From NCBI RefSeq assembly GCF_042657165.1, contig NZ_JBHSNJ010000012.1, positions 1,488,001 through 1,552,000 on the forward strand: a stretch of 64,000 bases of DNA. The letters are read 5' to 3'. Of this stretch, positions 42,086-50,156 are shown piece after piece; position 1 is the first letter of the stretch; each line of letters starts with the position of its first letter. The stretch is from Agrilutibacter niabensis (GTDB lineage Bacteria > Pseudomonadota > Gammaproteobacteria > Xanthomonadales > Xanthomonadaceae). The notes below the pieces were generated by a model that had not been told where the DNA came from, made no database searches, and worked only from the letters and a program-made list of their open reading frames with translations. Both the position numbers and the translations under genes were made by a program.

Positions 42086-43306
42086 TCACATCGCGCTGAA
42101 CACCAGCGTCGCGTTGGTGCCGCCGAAACCGAAGCTGTTGGACATCACCGTGCGCAGGTGCGCGTCGCGCGATGCGCGCAGGATCGGGAAGCCTTCCGCG
42201 CGCGGGTCCAGTTCGTCGATGTTGGCCGAGCCCGCCATGAAGCCGTCGCGCAGCATCAGCAGGCTGTAGATCGCCTCGTGCACGCTGGCCGCACCCAGCG
42301 AGTGCCCGGTGAGCGCCTTGGTCGACGACAGCGGCGGCACTGCGTCGCCGAACGCCGCGCGCACCGCCTCGAGTTCGACGATGTCACCGAGCGGGGTCGA
42401 AGTGCCGTGGGTGTTGAGATAGTCGATCGGGCCAACGCCCTGCCCGTCCAACCCCGCCATCGCCATGCGCATGCAACGCGCCGCGCCCTCGCCGTTGGGC
42501 GCCACCATGTCGGCACCGTCGGAGGTGACGCCGTAGCCGGTGAGTTCGGCATGGATGCGCGCGCCGCGTGCCTTGGCGTGCTGGTAATCCTCCAGCACCA
42601 GCATGCCGCCGCCGGATCCGATGACGAAGCCGTCGCGGTTCGCGTCATAGGGACGCGAGGCGCGTTCGGGCGTGTCGTTGAAATGGGTCGACAGCGCGTG
42701 CATGGCATCGAACTGGCAGGTCATGCCCCAGTGCAGCTCTTCGCCGCCACCGGCGAAGACGATGTCCTGCGCACCATGGCGGATCAGGTCGGCGGCGGCG
42801 CCAATGCAATGCGCCGAGGTCGCGCAGGCGGCGGAGAGCGCATAGCTGACCCCGCGGATGCCGAAGGCCGTCGCAAGGTTCGCGGACACGGTCGAACCCA
42901 TCGTGCGCGGGACCATGTAAGGGCCGACCTTGCGCACGCCCTTCTCGCGCAGCAGGTCGCCGGTTTCGATCTGCCACTGCGGCGATGCGCCGCCGGAACC
43001 CGCGATCAGTCCGGTGCGGGGATCGCGCACCGCATCATCGGACAGGCCCGCATCGGCGATCGCGTCGCGCATCGACACGTACGCGTACGCGGCGGCGTCG
43101 CCCATGAAGCGCTTGAGCTTGCGGTCGATGGCGCCCTCGAGATCGATCTGCGTCACGCCAGCGACCTGGCTGCGCAGGCCGCGCTCGGCGTACTCGGGCA
43201 CCGCGTGCAGGCCGCTGCGGCCTTCGCGCAGCGCGCTGGAGACGCTCGCCGCGTCGTTGCCCAACGGCGAGACGATGCCCATTCCAGTGACGACAACACG
43301 GCGCAT
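42086..43306 (-). CDS. fabB: 3-oxoacyl-ACP synthase I
   Basis: A 406-residue condensing enzyme that elongates unsaturated fatty acids. The Cys-His-His triad is complete: SAACATSAHC (Cys161), NTHGTSTPLGD (His300) and LTGHSLGAAS (His335). Start ATG overlaps the fabA stop by one base, giving the classical fabA-fabB pair. Together they make unsaturated fatty acids without oxygen, which fits their position in a low-oxygen island, though no FNR box is visible before fabA. Confidence 0.95.
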   Translation of the reverse strand: MRRVVVTGMGIVSPLGNDAASVSSALREGRSGLHAVPEYAERGLRSQVAGVTQIDLEGAIDRKLKRFMGDAAAYAYVSMRDAIADAGLSDDAVRDPRTGLIAGSGGASPQWQIETGDLLREKGVRKVGPYMVPRTMGSTVSANLATAFGIRGVSYALSAACATSAHCIGAAADLIRHGAQDIVFAGGGEELHWGMTCQFDAMHALSTHFNDTPERASRPYDANRDGFVIGSGGGMLVLEDYQHAKARGARIHAELTGYGVTSDGADMVAPNGEGAARCMRMAMAGLDGQGVGPIDYLNTHGTSTPLGDIVELEAVRAAFGDAVPPLSSTKALTGHSLGAASVHEAIYSLLMLRDGFMAGSANIDELDPRAEGFPILRASRDAHLRTVMSNSFGFGGTNATLVFSAM

Positions 43307-43821
43307 CAGAAACCCTCCGTCGACTGGAACAGGCCCACGCGCAGGCCCTCGGCCTCGTAGATCAGGCGATCGTCGACGTAGGTGCGGCCGTCGGCGATGA
43401 CCATCCGCAGTTTGCCGCGCAGCACGCGCTTCACGTCGATCTCGTAACGCACGCGCTTCGCGGTCGGCAGCACCTGGCCGGTGAACTTGACCTCGCCCAC
43501 GCCCAGCGCGCGGCCGCGACCGGGCTCGCCCAGCCACGGCAGGAAGAAGCCCGCGAGCTGCCACATCGCATCCAGGCCGAGGCAGCCGGGCATGACCGGA
43601 TCGCCTTCGAAGTGGCAGGCGAAGAACCACAGGTCCGGACGGATGTCGAGTTCGGCGACCAGTTGGCCCTTGCCGAAGGCACCGCCGTCCTCGGTGATGC
43701 GGGTGATGCGGTCGAACATCAGCATCGGCGGCGCTGGCAGGCGCGCGTTGCCGGGACCGAACATCGCGCCGTGGGCGCATTCGAGCAACTGCTGGGTATC
43801 GAGGGAAGCGGGACGCGACAT
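43306..43821 (-). CDS. fabA: 3-hydroxydecanoyl-ACP dehydratase/isomerase
   Basis: A 171-residue FabA that introduces the cis double bond. The catalytic His70 is in FFACHFEGDPVMPGCLGLDAMWQ, and GEVKFTGQVLP and VDDRLIYEAEGLRVGLF complete the family pattern. ATG at 43821 gives the typical MSRPASLDTQ N-terminus; an upstream in-frame start is not supported by similarity. First gene of the fabA-fabB operon. Confidence 0.95.
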   Translation of the reverse strand: MSRPASLDTQQLLECAHGAMFGPGNARLPAPPMLMFDRITRITEDGGAFGKGQLVAELDIRPDLWFFACHFEGDPVMPGCLGLDAMWQLAGFFLPWLGEPGRGRALGVGEVKFTGQVLPTAKRVRYEIDVKRVLRGKLRMVIADGRTYVDDRLIYEAEGLRVGLFQSTEGF

Positions 43822-44029
43822 GGAAGGAACCGTGTGGGAATGGAAGCTGGACGACGGAATGGGGGCCGCCCAGAGGGTGCAAATGAGCTCATGAAACACC
43901 CGCCATGCGATAGCGCATGGAAGTCTTCGTGCCCTGGCAGGTCGGCATCAGGTTCCGGAGCAGCGCAACCGTGCTTGGGCCGCCGGCGCCCGTACCGCGC
44001 ATTCAGCCAATGCGCCCTGGCCCGTTGCA

Positions 44030-44140
44030 CGCCGGACCGGCGGCGTCCAAGGCTACGCCCTCCCGCAGCGAGTTGCTGGCCAGGCGGTTGGCGCCGTGCA
44101 CGCCGCCGCACGCCACGGCCCTGCCCCCCAGGCCCGGAGG
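44030..44140 (-). pseudogene. Decayed fragment of L-aspartate oxidase (nadB-like)
   Basis: On the minus strand the frame reads PPGLGGRAVACGGVHGANRLASNSLREGVALDA. HGANRLASNSL is the FAD-binding signature near the end of NadB (GLYAxGExACxGxHGANRLASNSLLEG), here with small losses around GGRAVACG. No intact start or flanking domain is found, so it looks like a remnant in the 428-base gap between fabA and the DGC-type gene. The rest of that gap shows no gene. Only the signature stretch is recognised; the extent is approximate. Confidence 0.6.
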
Positions 44141-44249
44141 CCTTTCGCGTACGGGCGACGCCGATGGGCCCCGGCGCACCGCGCCCTCGCTGCGGAAAGC
44201 GGACGCGGCCGCCGAGCATGTCGGCGCGGGCCTGCGCGCACGCGCGGAT

Positions 44250-44672
44250 TCAACCGGCATCGTCGGGCGCTTCCACGGCGGCACCAACGGCACGCGCATG
44301 CTCGCGGCCAGCCAGCCCCAGCGCCGCCGGCAATGCCTGGCGAACGTAGACCTCGGCGGCCAGCACCTCGTCGAAGACGGCGTGCCGGCGCTTCTTCACC
44401 CCGTAATCGGAGAGCACCAGATGGATGTCGGCGGTGACACCGGCGCGGGCCAGGCAGGCCGACACGCACGCCAGCGCGCAGCCGTCGAGCGCCAGGATCG
44501 GTCTCCCGCTCTGTGCCGTACTTACCAGCGCGGTCACGCCACCGCCGACGCCCGCGATGCACGACATCTCCGCCGCGCCATTGCGGTCGAGCCAGACTGC
44601 AAGCTGGTTGGCCATCTGCGCGGCGCTGGAGCAGCCAGAGCACGAGTAGACCAACGGAATTTTCCTGCTCAT
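44250..44672 (-). CDS. DGC-type putative zinc-binding protein
   Basis: A 140-residue protein with VYSCSGCSSAAQMANQLAVWLD and LALDGCALACVSACL, the cysteine pattern of the DGC family (putative zinc binding; four or more conserved cysteines), and YGVKKRRHAVFDE at the C-terminus. The first half resembles a metal-thiolate domain. Start ATG overlaps the stop of the 94-residue upstream gene by ATGA. Third gene of the porin operon preceded by an FNR box. Function unknown in the family. Confidence 0.75.
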   Translation of the reverse strand: MSRKIPLVYSCSGCSSAAQMANQLAVWLDRNGAAEMSCIAGVGGGVTALVSTAQSGRPILALDGCALACVSACLARAGVTADIHLVLSDYGVKKRRHAVFDEVLAAEVYVRQALPAALGLAGREHARAVGAAVEAPDDAG

Positions 44673-44953
44673 GCCATTGCCTCCCTCGGCAACACAAACC
44701 GATGACACGAAGCACCAGCGTCGCGCGCGGCGAGCGCATCCACCGCCCCCGGCGTTCGTAGCACCAGCGTTCGCAGCATGGGCTCCGGCGCAGGCGGGCC
44801 GCGCAGGTCCAACTCGCAGGCAAGGGCCGGCGTGTCGGCAACACCTGGCGTTGCCGCACCCGGACATGTCGCGTCGATGCCGGCCGCGTGCATCGATTCG
44901 GCGACACCACTTGCCGGCAGCAGCGCGTACTCCTCCAGTTCGAATCCACTCAT
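44669..44953 (-). CDS. Small hypothetical protein of the porin operon
   Basis: A 94-residue protein, MSGFELEEYALLPASGVAESMHAAG..., with no signal or membrane segment. A TCPGA motif and CELDLRGPPAPEP are visible but match no family I recognise. Coupled by ATGA to the DGC-type gene and 19 bases after the porin stop. A ribosome site GGGGAG is seen upstream. Confidence 0.6.
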   Translation of the reverse strand: MSGFELEEYALLPASGVAESMHAAGIDATCPGAATPGVADTPALACELDLRGPPAPEPMLRTLVLRTPGAVDALAARDAGASCHRFVLPREAMA

Positions 44954-44972
44954 CGCAGCACTCCCCGCGGCT

Positions 44973-46220
44973 TCACGGCTTCGCCCATTCGAGCTGCACC
45001 CACAACTTGGTGGTGTCTCGCGCGAAGCCGTCGCTGCGGTAATCGGCAAGCTTGGCGAGCCCGGTGAGCTTGCCGTGCACCGGAAATGCGAGTGACGCAT
45101 TCCACTCCTTGCCATAGCCATCATCACCGCTCTCGGCGCGATAGTCGTGCCAGGCCAAAGTCCATTTGAACTTCGACAGCGTCGCGTCGCGGCCGAACGC
45201 TCCGCCCGCTGCGACATACCGGTCCTCGAGTCCCGCCGCCGGCGTGACAAGGAACTTGTCGGCCCAGCCATTGAACGCGTGCAGCGTCGCCAATGGGGTC
45301 TGCAGCGCGTGGGTGCCGTTGCCGCCCAGGTGTTCCCAGCCCGCGCGCCCGGTGACGCCGGCGCGGGTGAACGCGGGTTCGACCAGCCAGTAGCGATGCG
45401 AGAACGACAGCGGGTTGTCCGCGTAATCGCTTTGCTCCGCCACTTCCAGCGCCAGTCCCCAACCGTGGCCGTCCCGTACCGTGTCGGTGACCGCGCGCAG
45501 TCCCCAGGTAGCGGTCGATGCGGTGGCGGCGTCGCGGTCGTCGTGCAGGTAGGCGTAGCCCGCCACCTGCTGCATGCCGCGCTTCCATGCGAGGTTGAAC
45601 GCATGGCTATCGAGGTCGCGTTCTCGCGCCAGCACGTCGCGCGCCTGGTCGCCGCTGACGCGATGCACGCGATCCAGCCACGCGTAGCGCGCGGTCAAGC
45701 CTGGCTGCAGTTCCCCGTCGAACGCGGCTGCATCGAAGGTTTGTTCGTTCTGGCGCCAGCCGCTGTTGCCGATCCAGCGCTGGTTGTCGAACAGCAAGCG
45801 TTGCCGTCCCAGGGTGGCGGCGGCGTGCCCGCCCTTCCAGGCCAGGTAGGCCTGGTTCAACTCGGCGCCTTCGGGATCGGTGATCGCCGGGCGCGTGGTG
45901 ACGCCATTGGCGCCGCTGTTGTAGTTGTCCCCGGCACTGGCGATTCCTTCGCCTTCCAGCAACGCACTGAAGCCATGCGCCCAACGCATGCGCAGGCCAG
46001 CACGCAGGCGCAGCGTGGTTGCGTTGGCGGTGCTTGCGAATGCGTCGTCGTCGACGAATTCGTTGCGCAGGCGCGCATTCCATTCGAGCCCGATTGGCAA
46101 GCTTGCTGGCGAAGAAGCGGGCGGCGCGGCTGGCAGCGACACATGCTCGGCGGCGACTGCGCTGGCCGGGGCGGCAAGCGCGGCGAGCATCACGACGGAC
46201 GGCCATGCGGGGTGTAACAT
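44973..46220 (-). CDS. Alginate-export-like outer-membrane porin
   Basis: A 415-residue beta-barrel protein with signal peptide (VVMLAALAAPASAVAA). ALPIGLEWNARLRNEFVDDDAF, LRLRAGLRMRWAHGFSALLEGEG, AYLAWKGGHAAATLGRQRLLFDNQRWIG and the terminal LWVQLEWAKP (aromatic C-terminus of an outer-membrane barrel) match the alginate_exp family. An FNR box is 56 bases upstream, linking this pore to low-oxygen growth; such porins accompany denitrification genes in related bacteria. It may export or admit anions such as nitrite. Start chosen to give a good signal peptide. Confidence 0.8.
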   Translation of the reverse strand: MLHPAWPSVVMLAALAAPASAVAAEHVSLPAAPPASSPASLPIGLEWNARLRNEFVDDDAFASTANATTLRLRAGLRMRWAHGFSALLEGEGIASAGDNYNSGANGVTTRPAITDPEGAELNQAYLAWKGGHAAATLGRQRLLFDNQRWIGNSGWRQNEQTFDAAAFDGELQPGLTARYAWLDRVHRVSGDQARDVLARERDLDSHAFNLAWKRGMQQVAGYAYLHDDRDAATASTATWGLRAVTDTVRDGHGWGLALEVAEQSDYADNPLSFSHRYWLVEPAFTRAGVTGRAGWEHLGGNGTHALQTPLATLHAFNGWADKFLVTPAAGLEDRYVAAGGAFGRDATLSKFKWTLAWHDYRAESGDDGYGKEWNASLAFPVHGKLTGLAKLADYRSDGFARDTTKLWVQLEWAKP

Positions 46221-46275
46221 CGGGCGGCTCTCCTGTGGTTGCGCACAGGCTGCGCCCCCGCTTGGCGCCGCCGCC

Positions 46276-46289
46276 TTGACCTTGGTCAA
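46276..46289. promoter_or_regulatory. FNR/DNR box upstream of the porin operon
   Basis: TTGACCTTGGTCAA, a perfect palindrome of the FNR type (TTGAC half-sites), 56 bases before the porin start. It lies 36 bases from the nirK-side box, so the divergent region holds two sites. Confidence 0.8.
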
Positions 46290-46324
46290 CCCGCACGGTG
46301 CGCAGTTGATCGTGTTCGCCCGAC

Positions 46325-46338
46325 TTGACCCAGATCAG
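46325..46338. promoter_or_regulatory. FNR/DNR box upstream of the nirK operon
   Basis: TTGACCCAGATCAG, two bases off consensus, 80 bases before the first small gene of the nirK operon. Confidence 0.75.
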
Positions 46339-46417
46339 ATCGGGGACTTCGCCATACGCTCAGACTGCACTGCATCGGAAACCCATCCACGATGCAAAAC
46401 GTCCAGGAGTCCCCGCA

Positions 46418-46573
46418 ATGAGAGCCGCTCGTTCCCGTCCGGCGCTATTCCTCGCCATCGCCATCGCAGCGCTGATGGCTGCCGCGCTCACGGCCTATGC
46501 CGCGACCGCTCGCACCGATACCGGTCCACAGGCCGTCGCTATCCAACCCACGGGGATGTCCGTCCCGTTCTGA
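46418..46573 (+). CDS. Small exported or membrane peptide before nirK
   Basis: A 51-residue frame MRAARSRPALFLAIAIAALMAAALTAYAATARTD..., with a single hydrophobic stretch (about 8-29) ending in AYA, either a signal peptide or a one-span membrane peptide. AGGAG stands nine bases before the ATG, and nirK follows after 18 bases. Its place as first gene under an FNR box makes it likely real. No family recognised. Confidence 0.6.
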   Translation: MRAARSRPALFLAIAIAALMAAALTAYAATARTDTGPQAVAIQPTGMSVPF

Positions 46574-46591
46574 AGGCATAAGGAGCTGGCA

Positions 46592-48136
46592 ATGAAGACA
46601 GTGATATGGAGTCACCGTTCGTTGTTCCTCGCCGCCGCACTCGCCGCGCTCGCTTCGCCCTCCCTCACGGGATGCAAGGGCGACAAGGGAGACAAGGACC
46701 AGGCCGCCACCGCATCGGCCCCGTCGAGCGACACGGGGGGCTCGCAGAAGGGCGACTTCGGTCCGCCACAGGGCGCAGAGGTCAAGGCCGTGGTGACCTC
46801 GCCTCCCAACGTGCCCCCCGCCACCGGTCGCAAGGCGCCGGCGAAAGTCATCGTCGAGCTCGATGTCATTGAAAAGGAGATGCCGATCTCCGAAGGCGTG
46901 ACCTACACCTTCTGGACGTTCGGCGGCACGGTGCCCGGCAGCTTCATCCGCGTGCGCCAGGGCGACACCGTCGTCTTCCACCTGCGCAACATGCCGGACA
47001 GCAAGATGCCCCACAACATCGACCTGCACGGCGTCACCGGCCCCGGCGGCGGCGCGGCGTCGAGCTTCACCGCGCCCGGCCATGTCTCGCGCTTCACCTT
47101 CAAGGCGCTCAACGCCGGCCTCTACGTCTATCACTGCGCGACCGCGCCGGTCGGCATGCACGTGGCCAACGGCATGTACGGCCTGATCCTGGTCGAACCG
47201 CCGGAAGGCCTGCCCAAGGTCGACCGCGAGTACTACGTGATGCAGGGCGATTTCTACACCACGGGCAAGTACCGCGAGAAAGGCCACCAGCCCTTCGACA
47301 TGGAGAAGGCGATCGAGGAGCACCCGACCTACGTGCTGTTCAACGGCATGGAAGGCGCCCTCACCGGCGACAAGGCGCTCACGGCCAAGACCGGTGAAAC
47401 GGTGCGCCTTTTCGTCGGCAACGGCGGCCCCAACCTGGTGTCGAGCTTCCACGTGATCGGCGAGATATTCGACAAGGTCTGGTTCGAGGGCGGCACGCGC
47501 TTCCAGGAAAACGTGCAGACCACGCTGATCCCGTCGGGTGGCGCGGCGATCATGGATTTCCATGTCGAGGTGCCCGGCAGCTACGTGCTGGTCGACCACT
47601 CGATCTTCCGCGCCTTCAACAAGGGCGCGCTGGCGATCCTCAAGGCCGACGGCGCCGAGCGCAAGGACATCTACTCGGGCAAGGAAGTCGATGCGATGTA
47701 CATAGGTGACCGCGCACAGCCCAACCTCGCCGCGGTAAGCGAAGCGGCCACGTCCGCCAAGGCCGGCGCGCTGACGGTCGAGGAACAGGTCAACGCAGGC
47801 AAGGCGCTGTTCGCCGGAACCTGTTCCACCTGCCACCAGCCGGAAGGCCAGGGCATGGAGGGCGTGTTCCCGCCGCTGGCGAAGTCGGACTACATCGCCG
47901 CCGATCCCAGGCGCGTGCCCAACGCGATCCTGCACGGCCTGGTCGGACCGGTGAAGGTCAACGGCAAGGACTACAACTCCAACATGCCGCCGATGAGCCA
48001 GCTCACCGACGACGAGGTGGCCAACATCGCCACCTACGTGCTCAACAGCTGGGGCAATCCGGGTGGCCGCGTGACCAAGGACGAAGCCGCCGCCATCCGC
48101 CAGCAGAAACCCGCCAACGCTTCCGGCGGCCACTGA
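46592..48136 (+). CDS. nirK: Copper nitrite reductase with fused C-terminal cytochrome c
   Basis: A 514-residue NirK reducing nitrite to NO. A lipobox (SLTGCKGDKG) suggests membrane anchoring. Two cupredoxin domains carry the type-1 ligands (HNIDLHG, YHCATAPVGMHVANGMYG) and type-2 histidines (SSFHVIGE). A C-terminal cytochrome c domain (CSTCH, C411-C414-H415; methionine NMPPMSQL) is fused, allowing direct electron delivery. Full length for this three-domain class. It is followed by nirV, SCO and azurin genes in the same direction. Confidence 0.95.
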   Translation: MKTVIWSHRSLFLAAALAALASPSLTGCKGDKGDKDQAATASAPSSDTGGSQKGDFGPPQGAEVKAVVTSPPNVPPATGRKAPAKVIVELDVIEKEMPISEGVTYTFWTFGGTVPGSFIRVRQGDTVVFHLRNMPDSKMPHNIDLHGVTGPGGGAASSFTAPGHVSRFTFKALNAGLYVYHCATAPVGMHVANGMYGLILVEPPEGLPKVDREYYVMQGDFYTTGKYREKGHQPFDMEKAIEEHPTYVLFNGMEGALTGDKALTAKTGETVRLFVGNGGPNLVSSFHVIGEIFDKVWFEGGTRFQENVQTTLIPSGGAAIMDFHVEVPGSYVLVDHSIFRAFNKGALAILKADGAERKDIYSGKEVDAMYIGDRAQPNLAAVSEAATSAKAGALTVEEQVNAGKALFAGTCSTCHQPEGQGMEGVFPPLAKSDYIAADPRRVPNAILHGLVGPVKVNGKDYNSNMPPMSQLTDDEVANIATYVLNSWGNPGGRVTKDEAAAIRQQKPANASGGH

Positions 48137-48139
48137 GCC

Positions 48140-48916
48140 ATGCGCGCCACCCTCGCCGCCCTGCTGCTCGCGCTACCGTTCGCCGGCCTCGCCGGCGACA
48201 CGGCGCCGCGTTACGCCGGGCTGCCGGGGGGCACGTTCAAGTCGGCGCTGCAATATGAAGACGCGAAAGGAGGCGTACGCATCGCGCCGTTCGCGCTGAT
48301 GCGCACGGCGGTGACGAACGCGGAATTCCTCGCCTTCGTGCGGAAGCATCCGCAGTGGCAGCGCGACCGCGTTGCCAGCGTATTCGCCGAGCCGCGCTAC
48401 CTCTCGCATTGGCAATCCCCCACGCAACTGGGTTCGCAGGCGCTGCCGCAGCAGCCCGTGGTGTGGGTCAGCTGGTTCGCCGCGAATGCCTACTGCGAAT
48501 CCATCGGCGCGCGCCTGCCGACCTGGTCGGAATGGGAATACGCGGCAGCGGCGGATGAAACCCGTCGCGACGCACGCAAGGACCCGGCCTGGCGCGAACG
48601 CATCCTGTCCTGGTACTCGCGCCCGTCCAACGAGGCGCTGCCGCGCACCGGCCTGCAGGCGCCCAATGCGTGGGGCGTGCAGGACCTGCATGGGCTGGTG
48701 TGGGAATGGACCGACGACTATTCGTCGCTGCTGGTATCCGGCGACAACCGCGACCAGGGCGACCCCGACAAGACCAGGTTCTGCGGCGCCGGCGCGCTGT
48801 CGATGGACGACCGTGAGAACTACGCCGTACTGATGCGCGTGGCGATGCTGTCTTCGCTGGAAGGCAGCAACGCGACCGCCAACCTCGGCTTCCGCTGCGC
48901 CAGGAGCGCACCATGA
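48140..48916 (+). CDS. nirV: NirV-type protein of the formylglycine-generating-enzyme family
   Basis: A 258-residue exported protein with signal peptide (LAALLLALPFAGLAG). FALMRTAVTNAEFLAFVRKHPQW, QPVVWVSWFAANAYCESIGARLPTWSEWEYA, VWEWTDDY and NLGFRCARS are the FGE/SUMF1 fold motifs. Such a gene directly after nirK is the known nirV arrangement. Catalytic cysteines of true formylglycine enzymes are not clearly present, so an accessory role for nitrite reductase is more likely. Overlaps the SCO gene by ATGA. Confidence 0.85.
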   Translation: MRATLAALLLALPFAGLAGDTAPRYAGLPGGTFKSALQYEDAKGGVRIAPFALMRTAVTNAEFLAFVRKHPQWQRDRVASVFAEPRYLSHWQSPTQLGSQALPQQPVVWVSWFAANAYCESIGARLPTWSEWEYAAAADETRRDARKDPAWRERILSWYSRPSNEALPRTGLQAPNAWGVQDLHGLVWEWTDDYSSLLVSGDNRDQGDPDKTRFCGAGALSMDDRENYAVLMRVAMLSSLEGSNATANLGFRCARSAP

Positions 48917-49515
48917 AAGGCCTACGCAACCTGTTGTTTGCCATCTGCACCGGATTCCTGCTGGCGCTGGTCAGCGCCGCGGTGCTCGCCGGCTCGCCGG
49001 GTTCGTCGCGGCCGCTGCCCCGCGACTCGGTCTACCAGTTGCCGGTGAAGCTCACCGACCAGGCCGGCCGCAACGCCGACTGGCGCACGCGCCGCGGCAA
49101 GCCGCAGCTGGTATCGATGTTCTACACCTCGTGCCAGTACATCTGCCCGCTGATCGTGGATTCGGGCAAGGCGGTCGAGAAGAATCTCACCCCCGCGCAG
49201 CAGCAGCGGCTGGGAATCCTGCTGGTCAGCATGGATCCGGAACGAGACACACCCGATGCGCTGCGCCACATCGTCGACAAGCGCAGGCTCGACACGTCGC
49301 GCTGGACGCTCGCCTCGCCACCACGAGGCGACGTGCGCGCGGTCGCCGGCGTACTGGGCATCCGCTACCGCCAGCTCGCTGACGGCGAGTTCAACCACAC
49401 CAGCGCGCTGATCCTGCTCGATGCCGACGGCCGCATCCTCGCACGCACCGAGCAGGTGGGCAGCCGCCCTGATCCCGAATTCCTGGCTTCCGTACGCAAG
49501 GCCACGGGGCCATAG
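48913..49515 (+). CDS. SCO1/SenC family copper chaperone
   Basis: A 200-residue thioredoxin-fold protein anchored by an N-terminal helix (LLFAICTGFLLALVSAAVLA). FYTSCQYICPL (Cys74, Cys78) and EFNHTSALIL (His162) are the copper-binding residues of SCO/PrrC. SCO proteins load copper into cytochrome oxidase or reduce disulphides. Placement in the nirK-nirV operon suggests delivery of copper to NirK; supply to the cbb3 oxidase encoded a little further downstream is also possible. Confidence 0.88.
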   Translation: MKGLRNLLFAICTGFLLALVSAAVLAGSPGSSRPLPRDSVYQLPVKLTDQAGRNADWRTRRGKPQLVSMFYTSCQYICPLIVDSGKAVEKNLTPAQQQRLGILLVSMDPERDTPDALRHIVDKRRLDTSRWTLASPPRGDVRAVAGVLGIRYRQLADGEFNHTSALILLDADGRILARTEQVGSRPDPEFLASVRKATGP

Positions 49516-49616
49516 CCATGCCCGCCATCGCGGCCGAACAAGCCGGGCTACGCCCGTCAATCGCGGCCGTGATGGCGGTCCAACCGCATCCCACATCCGA
49601 CATCAGGAGTCCCACG

Positions 49617-50075
49617 ATGAAATCCGCTTCAAAAGCCGTCCTTGCCCTGGCGCTGCTCGGTGCTGCGTCCTTCGTACATGCCGCACCCAACTGCGTGGTG
49701 AAGCTGAAGGGCAACGATGCGATGCAGTTCGACCTGAAGACCGCGACGGTGTCCGCGTCGTGCCCGAAGATCACCATCGAACTCACCCATACCGGCAAGA
49801 TGGCCGCGCAGGTGATGGGCCATAACGTCGTCGTCAGCCAGACCGCGGACATGGCCGCCATCAATACCGCCGGCATGAAGGCCGGCGCGGCCGCAGGCTA
49901 CGTGGCCAAGGGCGACGCCAAGGTGATCGCAGCCACGCCGGTGATCGGCGGCGGCGCGAGCACCAGGACGAGCTTCGCGGGCAGCAAGCTCAAGGCCGGC
50001 GGCGACTACAGCTTCTTCTGCTCCTTTCCCGGCCATTCGGCATTGATGAAGGGCACGCTGGTGGTGACCAAGTAG
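49617..50075 (+). CDS. azu: Azurin
   Basis: A 152-residue blue copper protein with signal peptide (LALALLGAASFVHA). Ligands are visible: MGHNVV (His), CSFPGHSALM (Cys, His, Met), and an N-terminal Cys forming a disulphide (PNCVV, SASCPK). CAGGAG precedes the ATG. Azurin shuttles electrons to nitrite reductase, matching its place after nirK-nirV-SCO. Confidence 0.95.
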   Translation: MKSASKAVLALALLGAASFVHAAPNCVVKLKGNDAMQFDLKTATVSASCPKITIELTHTGKMAAQVMGHNVVVSQTADMAAINTAGMKAGAAAGYVAKGDAKVIAATPVIGGGASTRTSFAGSKLKAGGDYSFFCSFPGHSALMKGTLVVTK

Positions 50076-50085
50076 CTCCTGTGCC

Positions 50086-50111
50086 GCGTCTCCCCGTTCA
50101 TGGGGAGACGC
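50086..50111. terminator. Bidirectional hairpin terminator after azurin
   Basis: GCGTCTCCCC with GGGGAGACGC, a perfect 10-base stem and 6-base loop between convergent azurin and universal stress protein genes. No T-run on either side. Confidence 0.65.
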
Positions 50112-50156
50112 AGTCGGGACCCCGGCGAAGGGGCTTCCGGAATGCCGCCGCTCGCG

